A DNA stretch of 64,000 bases from Paracoccaceae bacterium (GTDB lineage: Bacteria > Pseudomonadota > Alphaproteobacteria > Rhodobacterales > Rhodobacteraceae): assembly GCA_014872875.1 (NCBI GenBank), contig WKFI01000005.1:310001-374000 (forward strand), given 5' to 3'. The notes below the pieces were generated by a model that saw only the letters and a list, made by a program, of their open reading frames with translations, searched no databases and was not told the DNA's origin. The position numbers and the translations under genes are program-made. Positions 1 through 9,243 of this stretch are shown here, in pieces (positions within the stretch are counted from its first letter, which is position 1; each line of letters opens with the position of its first letter).

Positions 1-381
1 CCAGCAAAACGATTGATTGCCTGGATTGCCGACACGGTTGTCATTCTGATCCTTTGCATGATCGCGATCCCTCTGACTGCGTTCATCGGCCTGTTCTTCT
101 GGCCGGTGCTGTATCTGGTCATCGGCTTTGCCTATCGGGTTGTCACCATCGCCAATGGCTCGGCCACCTGGGGCATGCGCTTCACAGGAATCGAGCTGCG
201 CAATAATCATGGACAACGGCTGGATCTGGGCATGGCCCTGGCGCATACACTGGGCTACTCGATCTCGCTGGCGCTTCCTCTCCTGCAAGTGATCTCGATC
301 GTCATGATGTTGACTGGCGCTCGCGGACAAGGACTGACCGACGCCTTCCTTGGGACTGTTGCGATCAATAGGCGCACCTGA
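1..381 (+). CDS. RDD family membrane protein, 5' end outside window
   Basis: The frame is open from the first base, so the N-terminus is missing; 126 residues remain. The visible part begins AKRLIAWIADTVV, where the Arg and Asp of the RDD family sit at the start of the first membrane segment. Two hydrophobic stretches follow (about residues 5-45 and 80-105), and the protein ends LTDAFLGTVAINRR, which supplies the last conserved Asp. RDD proteins are small inner-membrane proteins of mostly unknown, possibly transport, function. The gene lies directly upstream of bpt on the same strand, a neighbourhood I recall from other Rhodobacteraceae. The family assignment is good; no substrate can be inferred. 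Confidence 0.8.
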   Translation, partial: PAKRLIAWIADTVVILILCMIAIPLTAFIGLFFWPVLYLVIGFAYRVVTIANGSATWGMRFTGIELRNNHGQRLDLGMALAHTLGYSISLALPLLQVISIVMMLTGARGQGLTDAFLGTVAINRRT

Positions 382-498
382 CCTAAGGGCGTTCACTTCT
401 GATCCGCCAATCGGTGCTTGCATTCGGCGCTTGGCGGGTCAAAATCCGATTGCTATCATCACTTTCAACCTGCACGTTTTTGAGCTTACGGACCCTTC

Positions 499-1320
499 AT
501 GCGCCATACGCTGCCGATTGCGCCGCAATTCTATGTGACCGCTCCGCAACCTTGTCCTTATCTTGAGGCCAGGATGGAACGAAAGTTGTTCACAGCGTTG
601 CAGGGGGACAATGCAGAACAGCTGAACAACAGCCTGTCCCAACAAGGGTTCCGCCGGTCACAGAACGTGCTTTATCGCCCCTCATGCGCTGATTGCAGCG
701 CCTGCCTTTCTGCGCGAATCGATGTCGGTGCTTTCCGCCCCACCCGCAGCCAGAAACGCGCAATGAAGCGCAACGACTTCCTGTCCCGCCGCGCCACGTC
801 ACCCTGGGCGACCGAAGACCAGTTTGCGTTGTTTCGCCGCTATCTGGACAGCCGTCATGCCGATGGCGGCATGGCAGACATGGATGTTTTCGAGTTTGCC
901 GCCATGATCGAGGAGACTCCGATCCGCAGCCGCGTGGTGGAGTATGCTGACAAAAAGACCGGAGACCTGATCGGCGTCAGCCTGACCGATGTGCTGGAGG
1001 ACGGGCTAAGCATGGTCTATTCCTTCTACGCGCCTGATATGCCGCAGAATTCTTTGGGCACTTTCATGATCCTGGATCATATCGACATCGCGCGAGAGGC
1101 AGGTCTTCCCTACATCTATCTAGGCTACTGGGTGCCGGGCAGCCCCAAGATGGGCTACAAGGCCAAGTTTTCCGGGCTTGAGGTCTATTCGGGCGGGGAA
1201 TGGCAACCGATGAACGACCCCAGTGCTTTCGATATGGCGCAGCACCCGACACAGACCGACCCGATTGCCGAACAGGTCGCCAATATTCAACTACCAGACA
1301 AACGCGCCAAGAAGTTCTGA
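499..1320 (+). CDS. bpt: Aspartate/glutamate leucyltransferase (Bpt, arginyltransferase family)
   Basis: A 273-residue protein with the N-terminal ATE domain signature: [14 protein letters not shown] near residue 20 and [14 protein letters not shown] near residue 63, with the paired Cys residues typical of this family. The C-terminal domain contains the acyl-transfer core ([18 protein letters not shown]). The enzyme transfers Leu from Leu-tRNA to proteins with N-terminal Asp or Glu, making them substrates for ClpS/ClpAP in the bacterial N-end rule pathway. Length is normal for bacterial Bpt. The stop codon is followed one base later by the start of the VOC gene, so the two are probably cotranscribed. 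Confidence 0.95.
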   Translation: MRHTLPIAPQFYVTAPQPCPYLEARMERKLFTALQGDNAEQLNNSLSQQGFRRSQNVLYRPSCADCSACLSARIDVGAFRPTRSQKRAMKRNDFLSRRATSPWATEDQFALFRRYLDSRHADGGMADMDVFEFAAMIEETPIRSRVVEYADKKTGDLIGVSLTDVLEDGLSMVYSFYAPDMPQNSLGTFMILDHIDIAREAGLPYIYLGYWVPGSPKMGYKAKFSGLEVYSGGEWQPMNDPSAFDMAQHPTQTDPIAEQVANIQLPDKRAKKF

Positions 1321-1321
1321 C

Positions 1322-1726
1322 ATGCAAAACCTTCACGCAGTGGCGTTGGTCGTTCCGGATTACGATGCGGCAATCGCTTTCTATTGCGGAAAACTGGGAT
1401 TTCAATTGGCCGAAGACCTGGACCAGGGCGCAAAACGATGGGTGCGCATCCTCCCGCCAGGTGCAACACAGGGTAGCCTGGTCCTGGCGCAAGCCGAAGG
1501 GGAGGCCCAACAAGCCGCCATCGGAAACCAGTTCGGAGGGCGCGTCGGGTTGTTTCTGGCTACGGACGATTTCTTCCGCGACCACCAGGCAATGCTGGAT
1601 GCCGGCGTCCGGTTCGAAGAAAACCCACGCGAGGAAGTTTATGGCACGGTTGCCGTCTGGCAAGACCCGTTTGGGAACCGGTGGGACCTGATCCAGTTCG
1701 CGCACTCATCATCTGAAACCAGCTGA
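1322..1726 (+). CDS. VOC family (glyoxalase/bleomycin resistance-like) protein
   Basis: A 134-residue protein of the vicinal oxygen chelate fold: it opens MQNLHAVALVVPDYDAAIAF and ends with the typical VAVWQDPFGNRWDLIQF strand. The ATG lies one base after the bpt stop codon, so I chose it over the longer open frame that runs back inside bpt. Two beta-alpha-beta-beta-beta modules are expected. Candidate metal ligands are His5 in the first module, Glu and Asp residues in the second. VOC proteins include glyoxalases, dioxygenases and antibiotic-binding proteins, and nothing here decides between these. Confidence 0.85.
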   Translation: MQNLHAVALVVPDYDAAIAFYCGKLGFQLAEDLDQGAKRWVRILPPGATQGSLVLAQAEGEAQQAAIGNQFGGRVGLFLATDDFFRDHQAMLDAGVRFEENPREEVYGTVAVWQDPFGNRWDLIQFAHSSSETS

Positions 1727-1856
1727 CACTCCAGTCTTTCCAACTGACTTTTCTGCGACTTCAAATCGTGTCGGCGCCGTACTTCGCCGCCTAACGCCAC
1801 GTCTTCCCCCAGCCTGCCCCGCCGCGCGTTAGTCTGGGAGGGGGAGGCACGCGCAT

Positions 1857-2945
1857 ATGACCACTTCGACAACATTGACCGTTCTTAAATCCGATCTGAG
1901 CGACTGCAAGCCTGCAGTCCAACCAGCCCGATCACCCGCCCCGGGCAACATCAGAGTACGGGTCAGCCGGTTTGGCCTGACCGCCAATAACATCACTTAC
2001 GGCGTGGTTGGTGACAGGATCGGCTATTGGAACTTCTTTCCGACCTCTGATCCCGACTGGGGTGTCATTCCGGTCTGGGGCATCGGATGCGTCGAAGAAA
2101 GCGACTGTCCGGAAATAAGTGTCGGCGAGCGGCTGTATGGCTATTGGCCCATGGGCAGCCATCTGACGCTGACGCCAACGCGGATCGACGATCACAGGTT
2201 CTTCGACGGCGCCCCGCACCGGGCCGAATTGGCGGCGGTATACAATCGCTATCTGCGCCTGTCGAATGATCCCGACGATGACCCCGAGACAGACGATCTG
2301 CGCATGGTTCTGTGGCCGCTTTATGCGACGTCATTCTGTCTGTGGGACTTTGCGCGGGACAACGACTGGTTCGGAGCGGAGCAGGTCGCAATCGTCTCAG
2401 CCTCTTCGAAAACCGGTATTGGGACCGGGTACGCGTTCAAAGCGGATCCGAATTCTCTTCCGATTATCGGTCTGACCTCCAATGGCAACCTGCCCCGCGT
2501 CGAGGCGTTGAAGCTTTTTGATCAAGTGATGAGTTATGAGGAGATCGAAAGCCGACTTGATGCGACCAGACCGACACTCATCATCGACATGTCGGGGTCC
2601 GGCCAGATCATCAGCCGTCTGCACCGGCATCTGGGTCGGTCGATGATGTTCACCAGCCATGTCGGCCTGACACACTATACTGAAGCAGGCATGGGTGAAC
2701 ACTATATCCGCGACCGCAGTGAAATGTTCTTTGCCCCCGGCCACATCGCCAAACGCGGCAAGGATTGGGGGGCTGGCGAGTTCGAAAAACGGTCCGGCGA
2801 GTTTTGGCGGACGGCTGCCTCGGAAAGCGCCGAATGGCTGGCCTTGAAACATGCCGCCAGCGTCGAAGAGGCGGTCGACGCCTACCGGGATGTGCTTGAA
2901 GGGAAAACACCCCCGAACGAAGCCTGGACCGTCTCCATTCCCTAG
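1857..2945 (+). CDS. DUF2855 family protein
   Basis: A 362-residue soluble protein with a purine-rich GGGAGGGGGAGG Shine-Dalgarno tract just before the ATG. The sequence (GNIRVRVSRFGLTANNITYGVVGD, GIGCVEESDCPEISVGERLYGYWPMGSHL) matches DUF2855, a family distantly related to the medium-chain dehydrogenase/reductase fold: the N-terminal part resembles the GroES-like domain, and the segment around residues 178-210 (VAIVSASSKTGIGTGYAF) resembles a nucleotide-binding loop. No biochemical function is established that I know of. It converges on the TRAP operon and the two are separated by a terminator. Confidence 0.85.
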   Translation: MTTSTTLTVLKSDLSDCKPAVQPARSPAPGNIRVRVSRFGLTANNITYGVVGDRIGYWNFFPTSDPDWGVIPVWGIGCVEESDCPEISVGERLYGYWPMGSHLTLTPTRIDDHRFFDGAPHRAELAAVYNRYLRLSNDPDDDPETDDLRMVLWPLYATSFCLWDFARDNDWFGAEQVAIVSASSKTGIGTGYAFKADPNSLPIIGLTSNGNLPRVEALKLFDQVMSYEEIESRLDATRPTLIIDMSGSGQIISRLHRHLGRSMMFTSHVGLTHYTEAGMGEHYIRDRSEMFFAPGHIAKRGKDWGAGEFEKRSGEFWRTAASESAEWLALKHAASVEEAVDAYRDVLEGKTPPNEAWTVSIP

Positions 2946-2953
2946 AGCCCAAC

Positions 2954-2980
2954 AAAAAAAGGGGGCCAATGGCCCCCTCT
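2954..2980 (-). terminator. Rho-independent terminator of the first TRAP operon
   Basis: A perfect 7-bp stem GGGGGCC/GGCCCCC with a 3-nt loop (2961-2977) is followed, reading the minus strand, by seven T residues (2954-2960). It lies just beyond the dctM stop codon at 3005. Confidence 0.85.
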
Positions 2981-3004
2981 CCTATCATTCAGTTCTTGCC
3001 CACC

Positions 3005-5359
3005 TTAGTTCGGGATCAGATCTGGAACGATGGTCACGATGGATGGGAAGAACCACAAGATCCCCAAACCTACGACCTGGATCAGCACGAACGGCAGGAT
3101 CCCGCGATAGATGTGGCCGGTCGTGACCTCCTTGGGCGCCACGCCACGTAGATAGAAAAGCGCAAAGCCGAAGGGGGGTGTAAGGAAGGACGTCTGCAGG
3201 TTCACCGCCACCATGATGGTGACCCATTTCGGATCAAACGATCCGCCATAGATCACCGGCCCAACGATCGGGATCACAATGTAAATGATCTCGAGGAAGT
3301 CCAGCACGAACCCCAGGATGAAGAGCACAAGCATCACGATCAGGAATACCGTGAATTCGTTGTCGAAGCTCTTCAAGAACTGCTGGATATAGTGTTCGCC
3401 CCCGAAAGAGATCACCACCAGGTTCAACAGCTGCGATCCGATCAGGATGGTGAATACCATCGACGTCACCTTGGCCGTTTCGCGCACAACCGGGGTCAGA
3501 ACGCCACCGGCAAACAGGATCCAGCAGGCAAAGATCAGACCGAACAGCGCGTAGAGATAAGCCGAATAGGCAAACGCAAAGGCGATCCAGGTCTCGGCGC
3601 TGACACCGTCCTGATTGATCCGCAGGTCGAAGTTCACGCCGACCAGGATACAGATCAGGATCGCAAAGGTAGACCAGATGATCACCTTGCCGGATTTCCC
3701 GTCATCCTGCAGCTTGCGGTAAGCCGCCAGCATGATCGCTCCACCTGCCCCAAGCGCCGCGGCCGGGGTTGGATTGGTGATCCCGCCAAGGATCGACCCC
3801 AACACCGCGATGATCAGAACCAGCGGCGGGAACACCACGCGGATCAGCTCATTCTTGGTGGCACGGATCGCGGCTTCCTTGCAGCCATACAGCGCAAGAC
3901 CGGCCGGTATCGCCATCAGCACGAAGGTCGCGCCCGAGGACGTGGTCGGTGAGACAAGGAACACGTCCACCAGTGCCATCAGGATGACCCCAATGCCGCC
4001 AACGATCAGCGGACGCGGCTCACCCGAAGGCGAAATCCCGCGACCCAGCATCAGGGTCAGGCTCAGCAAAACGATCAGGATCGCGACACCGGTGCCGATC
4101 GGCGCAGCAACGGCGATCTTGTTGGCCCGCGCCTCGGCGATCTGCTCGTCCGTCAAACGCTCGGTCTGGGCAACGCCACCGGCTGCATCCAGAGCTTCCT
4201 GTTCAGCAACGGCCGTATCCCATGCAGCCTGGCCATGCAGGTCGATCATCGACGCCTTGCACTCCTCCGACACATTGGTCCGCAGGCTGGCGCCTTCACC
4301 GGTGTCCGAGAAGCTGGAGACGGTAATGTCCTGGCTGCCGACGATGCCCACTGATCCCAGCAGCATGATGCCCGCAATCAGACCAATCGGCGCAAACAGG
4401 AACCAAGTCAGGCCCTCACCGCGTGTAATCGGCTCGTTGTTGGCACTGCCCATTGACACGGCCGGAGCCTTTTCGGGGTTCATCAGCGCATAACCAAAGG
4501 CATAGAGTGCATAGAGCAGCGCCAGCATGATCCCCGGCAGCAAAGCCGCCTGGAACAAGGTGCCTACAGACACAACCGCCGGTTCACCCAGATAGGTCAG
4601 AGCATCCGTACATCCCGCAGTTTGCGCCCGCGCTTCCTGCGCAGCCGAATACAGGTCCCCGGCCAGCGTCCCCAGAAGGACGATCACGATCGAGGGTGGA
4701 ATGATCTGTCCCAGCGTGCCCGAGGCCGCGATGACCCCGGTTGCCAATTCCGGTGAGTAGTTGTTGCGCAGCATGGTCGGCAGGGCCAGTAGACCCATGG
4801 TTACCACGGTTGCGCCCACGATGCCGGTCGAGGCGGCCAGGAAGGCCCCCACAACAACGATGGACACGGCCAAACCGCCTGGCAGCGGGCCAAAAACGCG
4901 TGCCATAGTGGTCAGCAGGTCGTTCGCAATCTTGGAACGCTCTAGCGTGATGCCCATCAGCACGAACATCAAAACTGCCAGCAGGGTTTCGATCGACTGA
5001 CCTGCCAAGACCCGTTCATTGATCCGGTTCACGATGAAGGACACGTTGCGGTCCAGCGCCGTTTCCCAGCCTTTGACGAAAACCGGTTCCGCGATCCTTG
5101 GAAGATCCGGATATCGGAAAACGGATATCGTGTCCGGTTTGACCCCGGAATTCACCAGATCCCGGTACACCTGACTGGAGGTGTCGATCGCTTGGTGTAT
5201 CAGCAGACCCGCGCTGTCCAGCGCAGCAATGATCCCGAAGGAGATGATCCCTGCCCCGCCGATGGCGAACGCCACCGGGAAGCCGGATAGGATGCCTCCG
5301 AAAAGGCAGAAGAATACGATAATGAGGCCGATTTCGACGCCATCAAGACCGAAAAGCAT
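3005..5359 (-). CDS. TRAP transporter large permease (DctM-type), extended 784-aa form
   Basis: The large membrane subunit of a tripartite ATP-independent periplasmic transporter, which carries the Na+-coupled transport path. DctM signatures are clear: an N-terminal FPVAFAIGGAGII region and a central GVIAASGTLGQIIPPSIVIVLLG motif, and a C-terminal half ending in NLQTSFLTPPFGFALFYLRG. At 784 residues it is far longer than the usual 425-450. The extra length comes from a soluble stretch near residues 50-110 and a long insertion around 330-530 containing an acidic, Glu/Ala-rich soluble segment flanked by extra membrane helices. The gene is followed by a terminator and preceded by the small subunit after 17 bases. 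Elongated DctM proteins occur in other Rhodobacterales, so this is a subfamily rather than a fusion artefact. Confidence 0.92.
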   Translation of the reverse strand: MLFGLDGVEIGLIIVFFCLFGGILSGFPVAFAIGGAGIISFGIIAALDSAGLLIHQAIDTSSQVYRDLVNSGVKPDTISVFRYPDLPRIAEPVFVKGWETALDRNVSFIVNRINERVLAGQSIETLLAVLMFVLMGITLERSKIANDLLTTMARVFGPLPGGLAVSIVVVGAFLAASTGIVGATVVTMGLLALPTMLRNNYSPELATGVIAASGTLGQIIPPSIVIVLLGTLAGDLYSAAQEARAQTAGCTDALTYLGEPAVVSVGTLFQAALLPGIMLALLYALYAFGYALMNPEKAPAVSMGSANNEPITRGEGLTWFLFAPIGLIAGIMLLGSVGIVGSQDITVSSFSDTGEGASLRTNVSEECKASMIDLHGQAAWDTAVAEQEALDAAGGVAQTERLTDEQIAEARANKIAVAAPIGTGVAILIVLLSLTLMLGRGISPSGEPRPLIVGGIGVILMALVDVFLVSPTTSSGATFVLMAIPAGLALYGCKEAAIRATKNELIRVVFPPLVLIIAVLGSILGGITNPTPAAALGAGGAIMLAAYRKLQDDGKSGKVIIWSTFAILICILVGVNFDLRINQDGVSAETWIAFAFAYSAYLYALFGLIFACWILFAGGVLTPVVRETAKVTSMVFTILIGSQLLNLVVISFGGEHYIQQFLKSFDNEFTVFLIVMLVLFILGFVLDFLEIIYIVIPIVGPVIYGGSFDPKWVTIMVAVNLQTSFLTPPFGFALFYLRGVAPKEVTTGHIYRGILPFVLIQVVGLGILWFFPSIVTIVPDLIPN

Positions 5360-5376
5360 GTCTTTAGTCCCCGTAC

Positions 5377-6312
5377 TTAATGAGCGCCTTCATAGGCTTC
5401 TTCACCCTCTCCAAGGCTATCCTTGTCGAGGTACTTGTTTTCACTTTCCTGTCCTTCGATGAACTCCAGCAGCGAGCGATAGAAGAACGCAATCGCGTGG
5501 ATGAAGATCATGCCGGCAAAGGCCACCAGAAGGATCTTGAAGAGGAAGTAGCCGGTGAAACCGTTTGGGCTGAACCCGATGGTTTCAACGTTCCAGCGCA
5601 GCGCGCGGGACTTCAGCAACAGACGGTCCAGCGCGTCACTGGCCGACGGTTTCGGCACGATCAGGTGGCGCCACATGAAGTACCAGCCATACATCCAGGT
5701 TAGCGTCGCCATGGGCAACATGAAGAACAGCGACCCGAACATGTCGATCACTTTCTTGGTGCGGAAACGCACGGCGGAATAGATCAGGTCAACGCGGACA
5801 TGACCGCCCTGCACAAAGGTGTAGGAGGCACAGAGTGCCACGACCAGCGCGTTGTAGAACTTGAGTTCTTCCGCGTACCAACTGATATCGAACTGCAGCG
5901 GGATACCGAAACCGATGACAATATCAGGCCGGGTAAAGATCCGCTGCATGAACACGATGATGATCTGCTGCAGAACCATCAACAAACCGGCCCAGGCAAA
6001 AAACCGCCCAACCGTGTTTGCAAACCCTTCCATGACCCGCACACATCCCCACATGAAGGGGCGGTAGAACAGACCGATGACAGTCATCACCAGTACAAGT
6101 GCGATGACAGCAAAGAAGAACTCGACGGATCCGCCGTAATAGACAAAGCGCATGATCGCTTCCTTGTCCGACCAATCCAGCCAGAGCGAAGTGTGCGTCA
6201 GGGCGTATCCGATATTGTAAAAGGCTTCGGCGATGTTTTGGCCGGCCCAGACCAGACCGTTGCCGAGCGCTGCCAGGGCGTCGCCCAATCCGACAGAGCT
6301 TTGTTCCTGCAT
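5377..6312 (-). CDS. TRAP transporter small permease (DctQ-type), extended
   Basis: A 311-residue membrane protein between the binding-protein gene and dctM on the same strand. It has at least four hydrophobic segments; the core DctQ region lies at about residues 90-220 (RFFAWAGLLMVLQQIIIVFMQRIF, and YNALVVALCASYTFVQGGHVRVDLIYSAV, where GGHVRVDLI is a DctQ hallmark). It is longer than the usual ~170 residues, with an added N-terminal membrane region and a C-terminal helix plus acidic tail, matching the enlarged dctM partner. It should pair with DctM in the inner membrane. Confidence 0.88.
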   Translation of the reverse strand: MQEQSSVGLGDALAALGNGLVWAGQNIAEAFYNIGYALTHTSLWLDWSDKEAIMRFVYYGGSVEFFFAVIALVLVMTVIGLFYRPFMWGCVRVMEGFANTVGRFFAWAGLLMVLQQIIIVFMQRIFTRPDIVIGFGIPLQFDISWYAEELKFYNALVVALCASYTFVQGGHVRVDLIYSAVRFRTKKVIDMFGSLFFMLPMATLTWMYGWYFMWRHLIVPKPSASDALDRLLLKSRALRWNVETIGFSPNGFTGYFLFKILLVAFAGMIFIHAIAFFYRSLLEFIEGQESENKYLDKDSLGEGEEAYEGAH

Positions 6313-6425
6313 GTGATCCCCCGTTTCGCCCGGGTCTCCCGGGTCGTTATCGGCGCGGCGTCAGGATGCCACGGAGGGAGCCCTGCCAATGCAGGACCCC
6401 CCAGTTTTTGTACAAATACCGGGAC

Positions 6426-7511
6426 TTAGCCGCCCAGCACGCGAACGCGCTGTTGCACGTAGTAACCGTCCGACTTGTTGATCCACGACGCCGAGTTGGC
6501 CAGGGATTCTTCGAACGACTTCCGGATCTTGGCGAACAGTTCGTCGCCCATGTTTTCGTCCATGACTTCGGCTGAAGCCTTGCCGAATGCATCCCAGACA
6601 TCGTCCGAGAACTGCAGGGTTTTGACGCCCTGCGCCTGCAGGCGGGCCAGAGCGGCACCGTTGTTCGACAGGGTTTCTGCCAGCTGGTAATGGGTCACGG
6701 CCATCGACGCGTTGCGCAGGATCGCCTGATGCTGCGGTGTCAGGTCGTTCCAGACATCCAGGTTGACCGACGCGGCCAGAGCCGAGCCCGGCTCGTGGAA
6801 GCCCGCAGTGTAGTAGACTTTCGCAACTTCCTGGAAACCGGCGCGTTCGTCAGCCATCGGGCCAACCCACTCCAGACCGTCCAGAGCACCCGAAGACAGG
6901 GCTTGATACAGTTCACCACCGGGAATGTTCTGAACGGATGCGCCCAGTTTACCCAGCACCTTGCCGCCCAGACCCGGCATACGGAACTTCAGACCGTTGA
7001 AGTCAGCTGCAGAGGCGATTTCCTTGCGGAACCAACCACCGGACTGCGAGCCCGAGTTACCGGCCAGCAGGCCTTTCAGGTTGAAGATGGTGCCCAGTTC
7101 GTCATGCAGCTCTTCGCCACCACCGTGGTAGTACCAGTTGGTCACTTCCTGAGCGGTGCCACCAAAGGGCACAGCGGTGAAATACGCATAACCGGGGTGC
7201 TGACCGATATAGTAGTAGTCGGCCGAGTGATACATGTCGGCCTGGCCCGACGACACCGCGTCGAACACCTCAAGCGCGCCCACCAGTTCACCCGGGGCTT
7301 TCTTTTCGATGGTCAGCTGACCATCGGACATCGCACCAACCATTTCTTCCATGTAGCTGGCGGCATCATCCAGAACCGCAAAGCCGCGCGGCCACGACGT
7401 GACCATGGTCAGGGTCCGTTTACCTTGGGCATAAGCCGGTGCAGCCAAGCTGGTTGCAGCAGCTGCGGTGCCGCCAAGAGCCGATGTTTTCAGAAAAGAA
7501 CGACGATCCAT
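6426..7511 (-). CDS. TRAP transporter substrate-binding protein (DctP family, TakP-like)
   Basis: The periplasmic receptor of the TRAP system, 361 residues. I chose the ATG at 7511 because it follows a GGGAGGA Shine-Dalgarno sequence and starts a Tat-type signal, MDRRSFLKTSALGGTAAAA, ending near APAYAQ. The mature part shows the motifs NYYYHGGG-like (NWYYHGGGEELHD), SGGWFRKEI and LDGLEWVGPMADE, which resemble TakP, the 2-oxoacid-binding TRAP receptor of Rhodobacter; the Arg of GWFR and the Glu-Trp pair fall where TakP contacts a carboxylate. A small carboxylate is therefore a plausible ligand, but this is inference. A short stem-loop (CCTGC/GCAGG, 6382-6395) lies between this gene and the permease genes and could stabilise the upstream message. 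Confidence 0.9.
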   Translation of the reverse strand: MDRRSFLKTSALGGTAAAATSLAAPAYAQGKRTLTMVTSWPRGFAVLDDAASYMEEMVGAMSDGQLTIEKKAPGELVGALEVFDAVSSGQADMYHSADYYYIGQHPGYAYFTAVPFGGTAQEVTNWYYHGGGEELHDELGTIFNLKGLLAGNSGSQSGGWFRKEIASAADFNGLKFRMPGLGGKVLGKLGASVQNIPGGELYQALSSGALDGLEWVGPMADERAGFQEVAKVYYTAGFHEPGSALAASVNLDVWNDLTPQHQAILRNASMAVTHYQLAETLSNNGAALARLQAQGVKTLQFSDDVWDAFGKASAEVMDENMGDELFAKIRKSFEESLANSASWINKSDGYYVQQRVRVLGG

Positions 7512-7762
7512 GTGTGTTACTCCTCCCACATTTATTGAGTGCCCGCGACGACGCGCAGGCGGATCGTTAGAGTGAGGCAACCGTAACGAAGCGCAACTTA
7601 ATGTGAATACCTACTACTACGTAGAGACGCCGACTTTTTGTTCGCAAACCGTGAATACGTTACGTTTCTCAGGCACTGCAATTACGATGGTTACGTATTA
7701 TTGGGTATGCGCCGCGTCGCAGACCTTTGATTTTCTGCCGCGCATTGCGTAACGATTCGTTC
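7512..7762. promoter_or_regulatory. Divergent promoter region with repeated CGTAACG motif
   Basis: This 250-bp interval separates the TRAP operon from the histidine kinase gene. The 7-mer CGTAACG occurs at 7582-7588 and 7748-7754, its complement CGTTACG at 7658-7664, and the six-base core GTTACG again at 7690-7695. Chance would give about 0.1 copies of such a hexamer in this space on both strands. It is a candidate operator for the neighbouring NarL-type regulator; no direct proof exists. Confidence 0.5.
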
Positions 7763-9190
7763 ATGCGCCTGCCGTCTCTTTTCCGAACGCCCAACTATGC
7801 TCAAAAGCTGTCGCTTCTGGCCACCCTGCCCCTGATCGCGGCGGTGGCAGCGATTGCCGTATTGGTGTCCTACCAGTCGCGCAAACTGGCTGAACGGGAA
7901 ATCGCCCAGTTGGAACACCAGTTGATCGAAGCCAAGAAAGCCGAACTGCGGAACTATGTGACCCAGGCTCGCAACGGGTTCTATTTCATCTACGGATCTG
8001 CCGCGCCGGATGATCAGGCCTCCAAGGATCAGGTCGCCCAGATTTTGTCCGCGATGATTTATGGAGAAGACGGGTTCTTCTTTGTTTACGACTACGACGG
8101 GAACAACCTGGTCAGCCCACGCCAGACCGACATGATCAACCAGAACTGGTCCGGCTTGACCGACAGCGAAGGCACGCCGGTGGTGGATGAACTGTTGCGC
8201 ATTGCGCGGCAGGGTGCGGGGTATCACACCTATCTCTGGCCAAAACCGTCCACAGGGGAGGAGGCGAAGATGATCACCTATGTCACCTCTTTCCCCAGTT
8301 GGCGATGGGCAGTTGGCACCGGCGTTTTCATCGACGATGTCCTTGCTTCGGTTGCCGCGGCACGGGCCCAGGTCGAGGAACGCGCCCGCAGGACCTTCTA
8401 TTATATCGGCGGGATCACGTTGATGGCCGTCTTGGTGGTGTTCCTGTCAGGGATGGTGATCAATATTCGCGAACGACGTTTGGCGGACGCCAAGCTGAAG
8501 GAACTGACGCAAAGAGTGTTCGACGCGCAGGAGGAAGAGCGCGGTCGCGTGGCCCGAGAACTGCATGACGGGATCAGCCAGATCCTTGTGGGGGTGCGCT
8601 ATGCCTTGGACAACGCGCGACGGCGACTGGGGCGCGGCGATCTGGAAGGTGCACAACCACCGCTGCACAAAGGGGTCGAGAATCTTGGTACTGCCATTAC
8701 CGAAGTACGGCGGATCTCTCGCGATCTGCGCCCCGGAGTTCTGGACGATCTGGGTTTGGGTCCGGCGCTGAAAGCGCTGACCGACGATTTTGCGGAACGC
8801 ACCGGGATCGAGACTGCTTTTTCAACCGTGGTGTTCCGCAATCGTCTGGATCATGACAGCAAGATCGCGCTTTATCGCATCGCGCAGGAGGCGCTGACCA
8901 ATATCGAACGCCATTCTGGGGCTACCAAGGTCGAAATCGACCTGCGCGGTCACAAGCGCGGGGCAACCATGCGGATTTCGGACAATGGCTGTGGTCTCGC
9001 CCCGGGTGCCGGGCAAACCACACCCGGTCTGGGCCTGCGCAATATGCAGGAACGCATCGAGCAACTTGACGGCAGCCTGAGAATTCTGTCATCACGCGGC
9101 ACCCAGAGCGGTACGGTTATCGAAGTCAGCTTGCCGCTCAGCCGTCTGCTGCCGCCCGGCAATGAAGCCTCTGCACAGAAGGCATCATGA
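7763..9190 (+). CDS. Membrane sensor histidine kinase with periplasmic Cache domain
   Basis: A 475-residue kinase of the NarL/DegS class. Two membrane helices (about 17-36 and 212-233) enclose a single Cache-2 domain whose core motif GEDGFFFVYDYDGNNLVSPR lies at residues 101-120. The cytoplasmic part has a HisKA_3 domain with phospho-acceptor His268 in RVARELHDGISQ and a C-terminal ATPase with DNGCGL and GLGLRNM motifs. I chose the ATG at 7763 because it starts the basic residues before helix 1; an upstream non-ATG start at 7727 is possible. It is divergent from the TRAP operon, and its regulator follows after 53 bases. Cache domains often bind small carboxylates, so it may sense the TRAP substrate and control its uptake (inference). 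Confidence 0.92.
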   Translation: MRLPSLFRTPNYAQKLSLLATLPLIAAVAAIAVLVSYQSRKLAEREIAQLEHQLIEAKKAELRNYVTQARNGFYFIYGSAAPDDQASKDQVAQILSAMIYGEDGFFFVYDYDGNNLVSPRQTDMINQNWSGLTDSEGTPVVDELLRIARQGAGYHTYLWPKPSTGEEAKMITYVTSFPSWRWAVGTGVFIDDVLASVAAARAQVEERARRTFYYIGGITLMAVLVVFLSGMVINIRERRLADAKLKELTQRVFDAQEEERGRVARELHDGISQILVGVRYALDNARRRLGRGDLEGAQPPLHKGVENLGTAITEVRRISRDLRPGVLDDLGLGPALKALTDDFAERTGIETAFSTVVFRNRLDHDSKIALYRIAQEALTNIERHSGATKVEIDLRGHKRGATMRISDNGCGLAPGAGQTTPGLGLRNMQERIEQLDGSLRILSSRGTQSGTVIEVSLPLSRLLPPGNEASAQKAS

Positions 9191-9243
9191 CCGGGCCACC
9201 CACAGGGTGATATGATTTCGGGGTTTCGAGGGGGGACCGCAAC

